Notes: a model not told the origin generated them from the sequence alone. 14,620 nucleotides of DNA from Pseudomonadota bacterium (GCA_023398955.1 JAEWRL010000191.1:1-14620); one strand, 5' to 3'. Positions 1-7,752 are shown, counted from the stretch's first letter. Made by a program: numbers and translations.

Positions 1-520
1 AGGATCTAGGATACCAACATACCCACCACGACTCCCGCGTCAGCAAGCTCCACGCCCAACTCTGCTGACCCCACCACAACCGAATATCGTCCGTGGGGGA
101 AAGGGGGAGGTCTATCCACGGGGCCGATCAACCCACGATAGTGGCCCCCCATGCGCTCGGAAACCCCAACTCCGCCTATCCAAACCTTTCATGGGGGGGA
201 GCGCTCGAAATCTAGGTTGATTGGGCCGGCAACTCGAAGAAGAGGGAAGTGACAATCCAAGTCACCAAGGGCTCCGGACCTGGGGATCCGGGGGGCAGCT
301 CGCTTTCGCGTGGGAGCGCTCTGGGGATCCGAGGGCTGGTGCTCTGGAGCAGGCTGCTTGCCTTGGGCTGCATGCACAGGCCCACTCGATCGCGGCGAGA
401 GGACCGCTCGCGCCCGCGGTGGACCGCGTACGGGGCCCGATGTGCCACTCGTCCGTGAAGCGGCGGGCAGGTGGGTTCCCGGTGCTAGAGCGGCAGCACA
501 TCGTGTGGAGGTGGCACCAG
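1..520. other. Left-edge stretch with no supported gene
   Basis: I see no convincing gene here. The sigma-factor frame stays open upstream to an ATG at 221, but those 100 extra codons are low-complexity, lack a family-like sequence and have no good ribosome binding site. The stretch probably holds the sigma factor's promoter and leader, but no clear -35/-10 pair stands out. A GGGGCC/GGCCCC pair near 120-148 is too short and too widely spaced to call. Confidence 0.5.
507..514 (+). promoter_or_regulatory. Ribosome binding site deciding the sigma-factor start
   Basis: GGAGGTGG ends six bases before the ATG at 521. It is the only strong Shine-Dalgarno match near any in-frame start of this gene, so 521 is preferred over the ATGs at 221 and 617. 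Confidence 0.6.
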
Positions 521-1456
521 ATGTCGACACGAGTAGCTCCCGTGCGCCCCGTGACAGCGCCCCAGCAGACGAATGATCGATTGCTCTCCACGGCCGCGGC
601 CGTTGGCGCCGATGGAATGGAGGTCCTCGGCGCGACGGATTTCGAGCCTCTCCATGAGCGCGCGCGGCTCCGCTGGCCGCGCATCGCCCTGTCAACTTGG
701 GACTACTCTCGGTTCTTGGAGAGCAAGATCGGTGGCCGTGACTCCCCGAAACCGTTGCTGAAGCACGGTCTGGATCTCTACCTGGCCGGCGTCTGCCTCC
801 TCGGGGTGCCCGAGGCCATCGTCGTGCTCGAGCAGGAGTACTTGGACCGAATCCCTGCAGTGTTGAAGACCTTTCCCGACTCGGAGGACCTTCGGCAGGC
901 CGTGCTCGAGAGGCTGCTGCTCGGTCGAGGTAGCCGTCCCGGCAAGCTCGCCCATTACGCCGGCCGGTCTTCGCTCCATCATTGGTTGAGGGTGGTGATC
1001 ACGCGCGTCGTATTGAACGTCCGCCGAACCGGGGCGAGCAAGATCGCGCGCCGCAGTGATGAGGGTGTCGAGGAACTCGATGCTTGCGCCACGACCGATC
1101 CCGAAACTGCCTACCTGCAGCGTCTTTACGTCAACGAGTTCGCCGAGGTGCTTCAAGAGTCCTTGGCGAGCTTGGACGAGCGGAGCCGGTTACTCTTGAG
1201 ACTGCACACGGTCGAACGCACGAGCGGACAAGAGATTGCCTCCCGCCTCGGGGTGAGCCGCGGAACCGTCGTGCGGTGGCTGAGCGGGGTCCGTGAACGC
1301 CTGACTCGTGACACGTTCGCGCACCTTACGGCCCGGCTGGGACTGCCGCAGGAGGACCTGCGCCGCATCACGCCGCTCGTCTTGCATGAGTTGGACGCAG
1401 AGTTCGCGAGGCACTGCCTGATGGAGAGATCGGTGGAGGCCAGCTTGGCCGTTTAA
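521..1456 (+). CDS. RNA polymerase sigma-70 family factor (myxobacterial type)
   Basis: The 311-residue protein should direct RNA polymerase to a set of promoters from the cytoplasm. Residues about 85-172 look like a diverged region 2: a helical stretch, then HYAGRSSLHHWLRVVITRVV and a basic end (NVRRTG), the pattern of the core-binding and -10-recognition helices. Residues about 207-262 form region 4: a SLDERSRLLLRLH helix, then a helix-turn-helix GQEIASRLGVSRGTVVRWL that would read the -35 element. An acidic linker (about 178-195) separates them. The first 60 residues and the tail after 265 are family-specific extensions. It resembles the Myxococcus-type sigma family often annotated beside Ser/Thr kinases, but no kinase lies next to it here. 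The start at 521 rests on the ribosome binding site just upstream. Its target promoters cannot be told from the sequence. No anti-sigma gene follows. Confidence 0.85.
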   Translation: MSTRVAPVRPVTAPQQTNDRLLSTAAAVGADGMEVLGATDFEPLHERARLRWPRIALSTWDYSRFLESKIGGRDSPKPLLKHGLDLYLAGVCLLGVPEAIVVLEQEYLDRIPAVLKTFPDSEDLRQAVLERLLLGRGSRPGKLAHYAGRSSLHHWLRVVITRVVLNVRRTGASKIARRSDEGVEELDACATTDPETAYLQRLYVNEFAEVLQESLASLDERSRLLLRLHTVERTSGQEIASRLGVSRGTVVRWLSGVRERLTRDTFAHLTARLGLPQEDLRRITPLVLHELDAEFARHCLMERSVEASLAV

Positions 1457-1464
1457 CCTCCCCG

Positions 1465-1506
1465 CTGTTTGACCTCCCCTAACCCGGCGGAGCCGGAACC
1501 AAACAG
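1465..1506 (+). terminator. Two-tier stem-loop just after the sigma-factor gene
   Basis: An outer 7-bp stem CTGTTTG/CAAACAG (1465-1471 with 1500-1506) encloses an inner CCGGC-GGA-GCCGG hairpin (1484-1496). It begins nine bases after the stop codon, so it could stop transcription, but no U-run follows. It overlaps the start of dispersed repeat copy A, and only the inner hairpin is kept in copy B. Confidence 0.4.
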
Positions 1507-1571
1507 GGGAACTGGCAACGCCAAATGCAACCGGAGGGCAGGCTATCAGGTGTCAGCCGTCAGGCGTCAGC
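1467..1571 (+). repeat. Dispersed intergenic repeat, copy A
   Basis: This stretch matches 5609-5734 in the same order: GTTTGACC, CCCGGCGGAGCCGG, ACTGGC(A/G)ACGC, CCGGAGGGCAGGC (CTGGAGGGCAGGC in B), then a run of TCAG-containing heptamers. Copy A has about ten extra bases after GTTTGACC and only four degenerate heptamers (1544-1571), against eight in copy B. Both copies are intergenic. Nothing suggests coding. Confidence 0.75.
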
Positions 1572-1622
1572 TTCTGCATGAAGCTGGCGAGCAATGGTGC
1601 TCCCGCAGATGCTGACGGCTGA
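1553..1622. repeat. Nested inverted repeats in copy A
   Basis: TCAGCCGTCAG (1553-1563) is the exact reverse complement of CTGACGGCTGA (1612-1622). Between them sits a perfect hairpin CAGCTTC-TGCAT-GAAGCTG (1568-1586). Further GCTGA/ACTGAAAGCTGA pieces continue to about 1640, so the heptamer tract appears again in inverted orientation. The whole could fold as a long imperfect stem. Confidence 0.65.
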
Positions 1623-2182
1623 GAACTGAAAGCTGATTGCCTGCACCAGTCGGCAACAGCCATCCAAGTCTTGCCAACCCCGCCATCAATCTGCCCGGTA
1701 AGGGACTGAGTGCACCGTGCTCGAAGGACCGTGGGTGTCGGCGCTGGAGCGGGGGCCGGGCCGAACGCCGGTGACAACTCCGCGGCTCGGGGTGGGCAAC
1801 GTCGGTGGCACTCAGCTTGCCGGATTGTGTCCAGGATTGCTCTCCCTGAAAGAATTTTGCGCCGTGCGTGTGGTGCGTTGGCAATGAGAGCTGGGAGCAG
1901 CGCGGCCGCTACGGTCTTCGCTTGCTTGTGTCGCTAGCTGGCCTACACCGTCATTCGTGCTCCGCTGGTATGCGCTGGGAGGACGCCGCGCCCTCCGGAC
2001 GGAGTACGCGTCGGATTCGTGCTAAGCGTTGATGATTACGAAACTACTCAGCCAGCTTGGGAAGTCTCGAGACCCTGCACGCTCCGTCCCGGGAGCTCAA
2101 CCTTTCGAGTGCGCCTTACGTCGTGGTGGGCGCGTCGATGCAGCGGACGCCAACTTTCACCCCCAGTAGCTCTTGTCTCGCG
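1623..2182. other. Non-coding stretch upstream of the lipoprotein gene
   Basis: No gene is supported here. A 75-codon frame at 1710-1937 is rich in Arg and Ala, shows no domain and has no ribosome binding site. The lipoprotein frame extends back to 2019, but that extension has no signal peptide. The promoter for the lipoprotein gene probably lies here, but I cannot place it. Confidence 0.5.
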
Positions 2183-2187
2183 AAGGA
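2183..2187 (+). promoter_or_regulatory. Ribosome binding site deciding the lipoprotein start
   Basis: AAGGA lies eight bases before the ATG at 2196. That start puts a clean lipoprotein signal peptide at the N terminus. The upstream start at 2019 would bury the signal after 59 residues. Confidence 0.6.
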
Positions 2188-2195
2188 TATCGCCC

Positions 2196-5100
2196 ATGCG
2201 CCCTCTCCTTAGTCTCTCCTCGTTTCTTACAATCGGTTGCCTCATGCTCGGTTTTCTCGGCTGCGGCGGAGAAGGCGGCGGCGGCCCCTCGCCCCACGGG
2301 GACGGTGGATCTGGAGCGGAAGCCGCCGGTGCAGGCGGACACGGCAACGATCAGGGTACGCCTCGAGGGGGCGCCGACGATGGGCTCGACTTCGGTGATG
2401 GCGGCGCAGAAGAGAATCCCTGCCTTGGGGAAAACCCCCCTGCAGACCTTTGCCAGCTCGTCGTCGAACCCGCGTGTGGCGACGGTGAGTTGAACCAGGA
2501 TTCGGAGGCCTGCGACGACGGGAATACCCTGCCTGGGGATGGCTGCAACGGCATCTGCAACATCGAGCCAAACCATGTATGCCCGACCCCCGGACAGCCC
2601 TGCGAACTCAACTTCGTTTGCGGCAACGGAGTGCGAGAGCCTGGTGAGGTCTGCGATGACGGCAACGCGGACGGGGGTGATGGCTGCAGCGAGACCTGTG
2701 AGCAGGTCGATCCGAACTTCATGTGCATCAAGGAGGGAGAGCCCTGCGAGCGCGTCGTCTTCTGCGGTGACGGGCGGATCGGGGGCGACGAGAAGTGTGA
2801 GGACGGCAACACGGAGCCGGGGGATGGCTGCGACGCGGCGTGTCAGGTCGAGCCCGGTTGGCTGTGCGCGTTCCCCGGTCAACCATGTGAGCCGGGCCCG
2901 ATGTGCGGCGACGGCGTCGTCTCGCCTGCGATTGGCGAGGCCTGCGACGACGGGAACGTGAACGGCGGGGACGGCTGTGCGGCGGACTGCACCTTCATGG
3001 AAGACGGGTGGCTCTGCGCAACGCCCGGGCAGCCGTGTGAGAACCTCACCGTCTGCGGCGATGCTCGCGTCACCGGAGCCGAGGAGTGTGACGACGCCGA
3101 CGACGATCCAGACGACGGCTGCGACGCCTGCCGCGTGACGGTGGGCTGGGAATGCCCATTCCCCGGAGCACCGTGCCTGCCGAAGTGCGGCGACGGGATC
3201 AATCTCAACAACGCCGAGATCTGCGATGACGGCAACCTCGTCGACGGTGACGGTTGTTCGAGCACCTGCGAGTGGGAAGACGGCTGGGCGTGCACGGGCG
3301 AAGCGGGTCACTACACCTGTGTGCGCACCACGTGTGGTGACGGGATCGTCGCGGGGACGGAGTCTTGCGACGACGGCAACAACGACATGGGGGACGGCTG
3401 CACGCCGCTCTGCAATATCGAACCTGCGTGCGAGGCGGGGGCTTGCACCTCGACTTGCGGCGATGGGTTGCTTCTGGGAAGCGAGGAGTGCGACGACGGC
3501 AACGTGCGCAATGGGGACGGCTGTTCCGCGACCTGTCAGGTGGAGTCGGGGAGCGAGTGCAAGCAGCCCGAGCTCGGCGAGAGCATGACGGTCCCGGTGG
3601 TCTACCGCGACTTCGATTCGACCCATCCGGATTTCGAGCCCGGTGCCGTCGGTTGTGAAGACCCTAATCCCGGTCTCGTCGAGAGCACCCTGGGTGCAAA
3701 CGGGAAGCCCGTCCAGGCGGTCATGAGCAATGACGCATGCAGTCGCGCCACCTCCCTCGGTGAGTGGTACAGCGATTCCGCGAACAGCACCACTGTCGCT
3801 GACACCCTGACGCTCTGGCTCAGCAGCGACGGCTTGAGCTACGTCAACCGCTACGGGGAGAACGGGGAACACTGGGTCGCGACGGTCGACACGGGGGAGG
3901 AGCAGGGCGGCTACGGCACGAGCCTAGCGACCTGTGAAGCGACCTGCACCACGAGGACCCGCGACAACCTGCAGTGCGAGAACGTTTGCCGCCCGGAACA
4001 CGACCAGGTCGCGCAGACGACCCGGGAGCTCGAGCAAGAGCTGGACGCTGAAGTGCCGGACGAAGAGCTCATTGCCGAGCTGGAGGAGGAGCTCGAAGCG
4101 CTGGAGGAGATAGCAGCCCAGTGTGACGAGGATTGCGCGACGGAATTCGCGAGTCGGGAGGCGACCTGCCAAGCGGCCTGCACCCCTTGCAGTTACAACG
4201 CGGCCCAATGGTGTATCGGTGGTGTGGTCGTCGAGTTCGAAGGCAACCCGCTCTTCTTCCCCCTCGACGGCAGGGGGCAGACTCCTGCGGCGCAGTACGA
4301 GGATGCGACCGTGCCCGAGCCAGTCTACTCCGGAAACTGGCAGGAAGATCCGAGCGGGGAGCCTCACAACTTCCACTTCACGAGTGAGGTGCGGTTCTGG
4401 TTCGCCTTCGACGCCGCCCCCGACGTCCCTCAGATCCTCAACTTCACCGGGGACGATGACGTGTGGGTCTTCATCAACAACCGGCTGGCGGTCGACCTCG
4501 GTGGCATCCACATGCCGGTAGAGGGCGCCGTCAACATCACGCAGTCGGCGGCTCAGCTCGGGCTCACGGCTGGCAGTGTCTACGAGATCGTCGTGTTCCA
4601 GGCGGAGCGGCAGACCACGGGGTCCAGCTATCGCCTGACCCTGAGCGGCTTCAACGCTGCGAAGAGTGAATGTGGCCCGATCTGCGGCGACGCCATCATC
4701 TCTCCCGGAGAGCAGTGCGATGAGGGAGAGAATCCCGGTGGATACAACCACTGCAACCCGGACTGCACGCGCGGCGAGTACTGCGGCGATGGCGTCCTCC
4801 AGAGCGAAGAGGGGGAGGAATGCGACAATGGCGTCAACCTGACCCCTTACGGCGATACGGGCTGTGCCCCGGGCTGCCGCGCCGTGCCCTTCTGCGGCGA
4901 CGCCGTCATCCAGGGTGAGTTCGGCGAACGGTGCGACGACGGCGTCAACGACGGCGCCTACGGCGGTTGTGCACCCGACTGTCAGCGAGCCGGGTTCTGT
5001 GGCGATGCGGTGACGAATGCCGAGCATGGCGAGCAGTGTGACGACGGCCTGAACAACGGCGCCTATGGCACCTGCGCACCGGGCTGCGTGCTGGGCCCCC

Positions 5101-5519
5101 GCTGCGGGGACGGAGTGCTCCAGGAAGAATGGGGCGAGACCTGCGACGACGGTAACCGCGAGGCTGGCGATGGCTGCAGCGCAACCTGTGGCGAGGAGGG
5201 CATCTGCGGCGACGCCCATCCCGATCCCGGCGAGCAGTGCGACGATGGGCAGAACATCGGCGGGTACGGCGGTTGTGCCCCGGGTTGCCTCTATGGGCCT
5301 CGTTGCGGTGATGGCGTCACCCAGCCGGAGCACGAAGAGTGCGACGGCGGTGAGGACGCGCGCGTTGCTTACGGAGAGTGTGCTCCGGGCTGCGTCCTCG
5401 GTCCCCATTGCGGTGACGGGACTCTCCAGGAGGCCTACGAGGAATGCGACGACAGCAACAACGACGATGGGGATGGTTGCAGTGCCGGCTGCAAGCAGGA
5501 GATCAGCATCCCGAAGTGA
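2196..5519 (+). CDS. Giant Cys-rich repeat / fibro-slime domain lipoprotein
   Basis: This 1107-residue protein is probably anchored at the cell surface and acts in adhesion or matrix building; the function is inferred. The signal MRPLLSLSSFLTIGCLMLGF ends in an LGC lipobox (Cys23), followed by a Gly-rich spacer. Residues about 94-460 hold eight repeats of the form CGDG-x(n)-E-x-CDDGN-x(3)-GDGC-x(3)-C, the myxococcus cysteine-rich (DUF4215-like) repeat. Residues about 464-820 form a fibro-slime domain (PA14-like sugar-binding relative) with the signature GDDDVWVFINNRLAVDLGG at 752-770. It is split by an insert at about 568-673 with four CX3C motifs around a Glu-rich coiled coil. Residues about 830-1107 hold eight more repeats, six of a second type with YG-x-CAPGC-like centres. 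Most disulfide-type Cys are kept, so the gene looks intact. It is probably monocistronic, with hairpins on the far side. Confidence 0.85.
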   Translation: MRPLLSLSSFLTIGCLMLGFLGCGGEGGGGPSPHGDGGSGAEAAGAGGHGNDQGTPRGGADDGLDFGDGGAEENPCLGENPPADLCQLVVEPACGDGELNQDSEACDDGNTLPGDGCNGICNIEPNHVCPTPGQPCELNFVCGNGVREPGEVCDDGNADGGDGCSETCEQVDPNFMCIKEGEPCERVVFCGDGRIGGDEKCEDGNTEPGDGCDAACQVEPGWLCAFPGQPCEPGPMCGDGVVSPAIGEACDDGNVNGGDGCAADCTFMEDGWLCATPGQPCENLTVCGDARVTGAEECDDADDDPDDGCDACRVTVGWECPFPGAPCLPKCGDGINLNNAEICDDGNLVDGDGCSSTCEWEDGWACTGEAGHYTCVRTTCGDGIVAGTESCDDGNNDMGDGCTPLCNIEPACEAGACTSTCGDGLLLGSEECDDGNVRNGDGCSATCQVESGSECKQPELGESMTVPVVYRDFDSTHPDFEPGAVGCEDPNPGLVESTLGANGKPVQAVMSNDACSRATSLGEWYSDSANSTTVADTLTLWLSSDGLSYVNRYGENGEHWVATVDTGEEQGGYGTSLATCEATCTTRTRDNLQCENVCRPEHDQVAQTTRELEQELDAEVPDEELIAELEEELEALEEIAAQCDEDCATEFASREATCQAACTPCSYNAAQWCIGGVVVEFEGNPLFFPLDGRGQTPAAQYEDATVPEPVYSGNWQEDPSGEPHNFHFTSEVRFWFAFDAAPDVPQILNFTGDDDVWVFINNRLAVDLGGIHMPVEGAVNITQSAAQLGLTAGSVYEIVVFQAERQTTGSSYRLTLSGFNAAKSECGPICGDAIISPGEQCDEGENPGGYNHCNPDCTRGEYCGDGVLQSEEGEECDNGVNLTPYGDTGCAPGCRAVPFCGDAVIQGEFGERCDDGVNDGAYGGCAPDCQRAGFCGDAVTNAEHGEQCDDGLNNGAYGTCAPGCVLGPRCGDGVLQEEWGETCDDGNREAGDGCSATCGEEGICGDAHPDPGEQCDDGQNIGGYGGCAPGCLYGPRCGDGVTQPEHEECDGGEDARVAYGECAPGCVLGPHCGDGTLQEAYEECDDSNNDDGDGCSAGCKQEISIPK
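3933..4176 (+). other. Twin-CX3C coiled-coil insert within the fibro-slime domain
   Basis: In the encoded protein, CEATC (580-584) and CENVC (594-598) precede a Glu/Leu-rich helix pair broken at about DAEVPDEE. CDEDC (643-647) and CQAAC (658-662) follow it. Spacing is CX3C-X9-CX3C before and CX3C-X10-CX3C after, so the two sides mirror each other. This is what a disulfide-stapled antiparallel helical hairpin would look like. The fold is inferred. Confidence 0.6.
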
Positions 5520-5553
5520 GACAGGCCGTCTCTTCTAGCCGCTGCCCCTGAGA

Positions 5554-5590
5554 TCGAGGGAGGCTATCGGTTCGCCGGAGCCTCCCTCGA
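5554..5590 (+). terminator. Strong hairpin after the lipoprotein gene
   Basis: TCGAGGGAGGCT (5554-5565) is the exact complement of AGCCTCCCTCGA (5579-5590), giving a 12-bp stem with a 13-base loop 34 bases after the stop codon. No U-run follows on the plus strand. It is probably a transcription stop or 3'-end-stabilising structure. Confidence 0.6.
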
Positions 5591-5608
5591 CGCTCGTTCA
5601 GGGACGGA

Positions 5609-5734
5609 GTTTGACCCGGCGGAGCCGGTACCGAAGAGGGGGGGACTGGCGACGCTGAAGCGACTGGAGGGCAGGCTGTCAGGCGTCAGGCTGTCAGGCG
5701 TCAGGCGTCAGGCGTCAGGCGTCAGGCGTCAGGC
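5609..5734 (+). repeat. Dispersed intergenic repeat, copy B, with heptamer array
   Basis: Partner of 1467-1571, sharing CCCGGCGGAGCCGG, GACTGGCGACGC and GGAGGGCAGGC. It ends in eight GTCAGGC heptamers (5678-5734), perfect apart from one extra T at 5692. The copy sits between the converging lipoprotein and GH30 genes, flanked by a hairpin on each side. Confidence 0.75.
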
Positions 5735-5770
5735 GGGGCGAGCGGCGCCCGACCGGGGCCACAAACGGCG

Positions 5771-5792
5771 AAGGGGGCCATCAGGCCCCCTT
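5771..5792 (-). terminator. Rho-independent-type terminator of the GH30 gene
   Basis: AAGGGGGCC-ATCA-GGCCCCCTT is a 9-bp perfect stem with a 4-base loop. Read on the minus strand it lies about 34 bases past the GH30 stop codon and is followed by CGCCGTTTGT, a weak T-rich tail. Confidence 0.7.
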
Positions 5793-5825
5793 GGGTTCGT
5801 ATCTTCGCTAGCCGGCCGCTTTAGG

Positions 5826-7739
5826 CTATTCGCTGACGAAGGTGGTGACGCTCATGGCGGGGAGGGACGCGGAGAGGACGCCGCCGGTCACCGTAACTGC
5901 GGACTTCGAGGCGAGGTCGTCCGTCGCAGAGGTTTGCCACACGTTCATTGTCGTCGGCGCTGTGCCGCCAGCAATCGTGATTGGCAGGTCGACGGTCGCC
6001 GTTGTTTCGTTGATGGCCACGACGACGACGGTGCCGTCAGGCCCCACGGAGGCTACCAGCATGACGTCCTGGGGTACCTCGCCCGTGACGTTGACGATGC
6101 TGTGACCGGGCCGGATGAACTTGCTGAACTGCCCAAAGGTCCACAGGCGTTTCGCGACCCGCCCGTCCTTGCAGACCAAGCCCTCGTTGTCGTCGGTGTC
6201 GATGGCTTGGTACCACCAGTAGAGCCAGGCGCTGGCTTCACCCACTGTGAGCGCGCTGTGGATCCACCTCGCGACCGCAACGCCGTTCCCGATGTCTGTG
6301 GTGCAGCTGACCCTCCAGCCTCCGGGCGCCGACGAGTCTTGGACGATCTCGCCCTGTTCCGGCCACCACTTCACGCCGGACATCTCCGTCTGCCAAACGG
6401 GCTTCTTGGGCACCTCCGCCGGCCATGCGTACCCGATTTGGGAATCGTACTGGTGGGTACCCATGATGTCGAAATCATCCCAAGCGTCCATGTGGTACAT
6501 GGCCCAGCCGTACTCGTACCCGTCGTCGAAGGGTGCTCCCGCGGGGCAGTTGGTCGGCGGGAAGCCGCAGCCGAGCGGGTCCGAGCTCCCGAGGCCCGAA
6601 GGCTCCGAACAGCACGCCGACTCGTTCGACCAGACGTGGATCCACTCCGAAGCTTCCACGGACATGGGCTTGACACCCTTGGCACGGAGCTTCGGCCCAA
6701 CCACCTTCATGAACTCCGCGGCCTCTGCGCCGGTCATGACCGTGGTGTCGTAGTTACCGTTGCACGGCTCTTCTCTGCCGCACGAAGCGAAGTCTACCTC
6801 GTTCTGTGGCGACATCGCGTACAGCGTGGTGCTGGTGTTCTGCGCGATCTTGTCCGCGAAGGCCGCGATCGTGTTGGACCAGCTGTCGTAGCAGCTCTCG
6901 AGGAGGTGTCCGCCATCGTTGATGCTGCCGTTGCTCTTGCAGTTGGCGGGCGGGCTCCACAGGGTTCCGATGATGTACTCGGCGCCGCGCGCCACCGCTT
7001 TGTTGATGTCGGCGTAGCAGTTCGCGCCGTTGTAGGGCTCGCCATCCGAACCCATGCCGACGCGCAGGATGTTCATGCCAAGCTGTTGCGGACCCGTTCC
7101 AAACAGCCTGTCCGCGACGTCGTCCGTCATCGCTGGCGCCCAGTTGTTGTTGATGCCGAATCCCGCCATCTCCTGACGGAGATCATCGAGCCGTACCGTT
7201 ACCTGAGTGGGGTCTCCACCGCCCCCTGCACCGGCACCGCCCGCGTCCGTGCCGCCAGAGTCGGTGCCCCCGGCGCCCGCCGTGGTACCGCCGTCGCCCG
7301 TCACTCCGCCGGTGTCGCCAGTGGTTCCGCCGCTAGCACCGCCCGCACCGCCGTCGCCGCCGCTCGAGGTCGTGGCGCCGCCAGCGCTGCTTCCGCCGCT
7401 GGTACTCGTGGTACCACCGAGGTTCCCCGTCGCGCCGCCCAGATTGCCGGTAGCGCCGCCCAGATTGCCGGTGGCCCCGCCCAAGCTCCCCGTGGTGCCG
7501 CCCAGGTTGCCGGTGGCCCCGCCCAAGCTCCCCGTGGCGCCGCCCAGGTTGCCGGTGGCGCCGCCCAGGTTCGTCATGCCGCCGAAGGCGTTGCCTCCGG
7601 AGCCTATCATGCCCCCGACGCCGCCAATGGGTCCGGCGCCCCCGGTTTGGGTCGTGCCCTCGTTTTCGTCCGAACACCCAAGAGTCATGGCTAGAAACGC
7701 CAAGCTAAGGGCTGAAAATGGTAGAAATGCTCTGTTCAC
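5826..7739 (-). CDS. Secreted GH30-type glycoside hydrolase lipoprotein
   Basis: This 637-residue enzyme probably cuts a beta-linked polysaccharide (xylan or similar) outside the cell or in the periplasm. The GTG start at 7739 follows GAGGAG by five bases and gives a lipoprotein signal ending TLGC (Cys22). Residues about 23-178 are a Gly/Thr/Asn linker with eight NLGGATG-type heptads. From about 179 it follows GH30: GFGINNNW, the FG..-x-QLGMNILRVG strand, TLWSPPA, acid/base Glu314 in SPQNEVD, nucleophile Glu452 in WQTEMSG, then FGQFSKFIRPGHSIV and a C-terminal beta-sandwich ending SVTTFVSE. Layout is closest to the bacterial xylanase branch (subfamily 8), but the loop after WWY reads QAIDTDDNEGLV and lacks the arginine that those enzymes use to hold glucuronic acid. 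More than ten Cys suggest disulfides. Substrate is uncertain. It lies downstream of the merR-like gene on the same strand, with 331 bp between. Confidence 0.85.
   Translation of the reverse strand: MNRAFLPFSALSLAFLAMTLGCSDENEGTTQTGGAGPIGGVGGMIGSGGNAFGGMTNLGGATGNLGGATGSLGGATGNLGGTTGSLGGATGNLGGATGNLGGATGNLGGTTSTSGGSSAGGATTSSGGDGGAGGASGGTTGDTGGVTGDGGTTAGAGGTDSGGTDAGGAGAGGGGDPTQVTVRLDDLRQEMAGFGINNNWAPAMTDDVADRLFGTGPQQLGMNILRVGMGSDGEPYNGANCYADINKAVARGAEYIIGTLWSPPANCKSNGSINDGGHLLESCYDSWSNTIAAFADKIAQNTSTTLYAMSPQNEVDFASCGREEPCNGNYDTTVMTGAEAAEFMKVVGPKLRAKGVKPMSVEASEWIHVWSNESACCSEPSGLGSSDPLGCGFPPTNCPAGAPFDDGYEYGWAMYHMDAWDDFDIMGTHQYDSQIGYAWPAEVPKKPVWQTEMSGVKWWPEQGEIVQDSSAPGGWRVSCTTDIGNGVAVARWIHSALTVGEASAWLYWWYQAIDTDDNEGLVCKDGRVAKRLWTFGQFSKFIRPGHSIVNVTGEVPQDVMLVASVGPDGTVVVVAINETTATVDLPITIAGGTAPTTMNVWQTSATDDLASKSAVTVTGGVLSASLPAMSVTTFVSE
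7416..7572 (-). repeat. 21-bp tandem repeats encoding the GH30 linker
   Basis: About 7.5 copies of a 21-bp unit encode (N/S)LGG(A/T)TG heptads. N and S units partly alternate at the DNA level (AGATTGCCGGT-type and AAGCTCCCCGT-type), which suggests growth by duplication of units. Copy number may vary between strains. Confidence 0.8.
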
Positions 7740-7752
7740 AGTAACTCCTCTG
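7740..7752 (-). promoter_or_regulatory. Ribosome binding site deciding the GTG start of the GH30 gene
   Basis: On the minus strand GAGGAG is followed by TTACT and then GTG (7739-7737). An ATG 17 codons upstream (7790) has no such site and would put a polar stretch before the signal peptide. Confidence 0.6.

Noticed and set aside
120..148. GGGGCC/GGCCCC pair as a terminator near the left edge
   Set aside because: Six-bp arms with a 17-base loop in GC-rich DNA and no T-run.
1710..1937. 75-codon Arg/Ala-rich frame between the sigma and lipoprotein genes
   Set aside because: No start signal, no recognisable fold, and composition like random GC-rich DNA.
2157..3872. 571-codon open frame antisense to the Cys-rich lipoprotein
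   Set aside because: It results from GC-rich third positions and repeated codons opposite the real gene. It has no ribosome binding site or domain.
3924..5408. 494-codon antisense frame
   Set aside because: Same cause; its Val/Ala-rich pattern is a mirror of the repeats on the other strand.
5678..5734. Heptamer tract as a CRISPR array
   Set aside because: The units are 7 bp and contiguous, with no spacers and no cas genes.
5934..7694. 586-codon frame opposite GH30
   Set aside because: Shadow of the GH30 gene; the Ala/Gly-rich end is the linker repeat read backwards.
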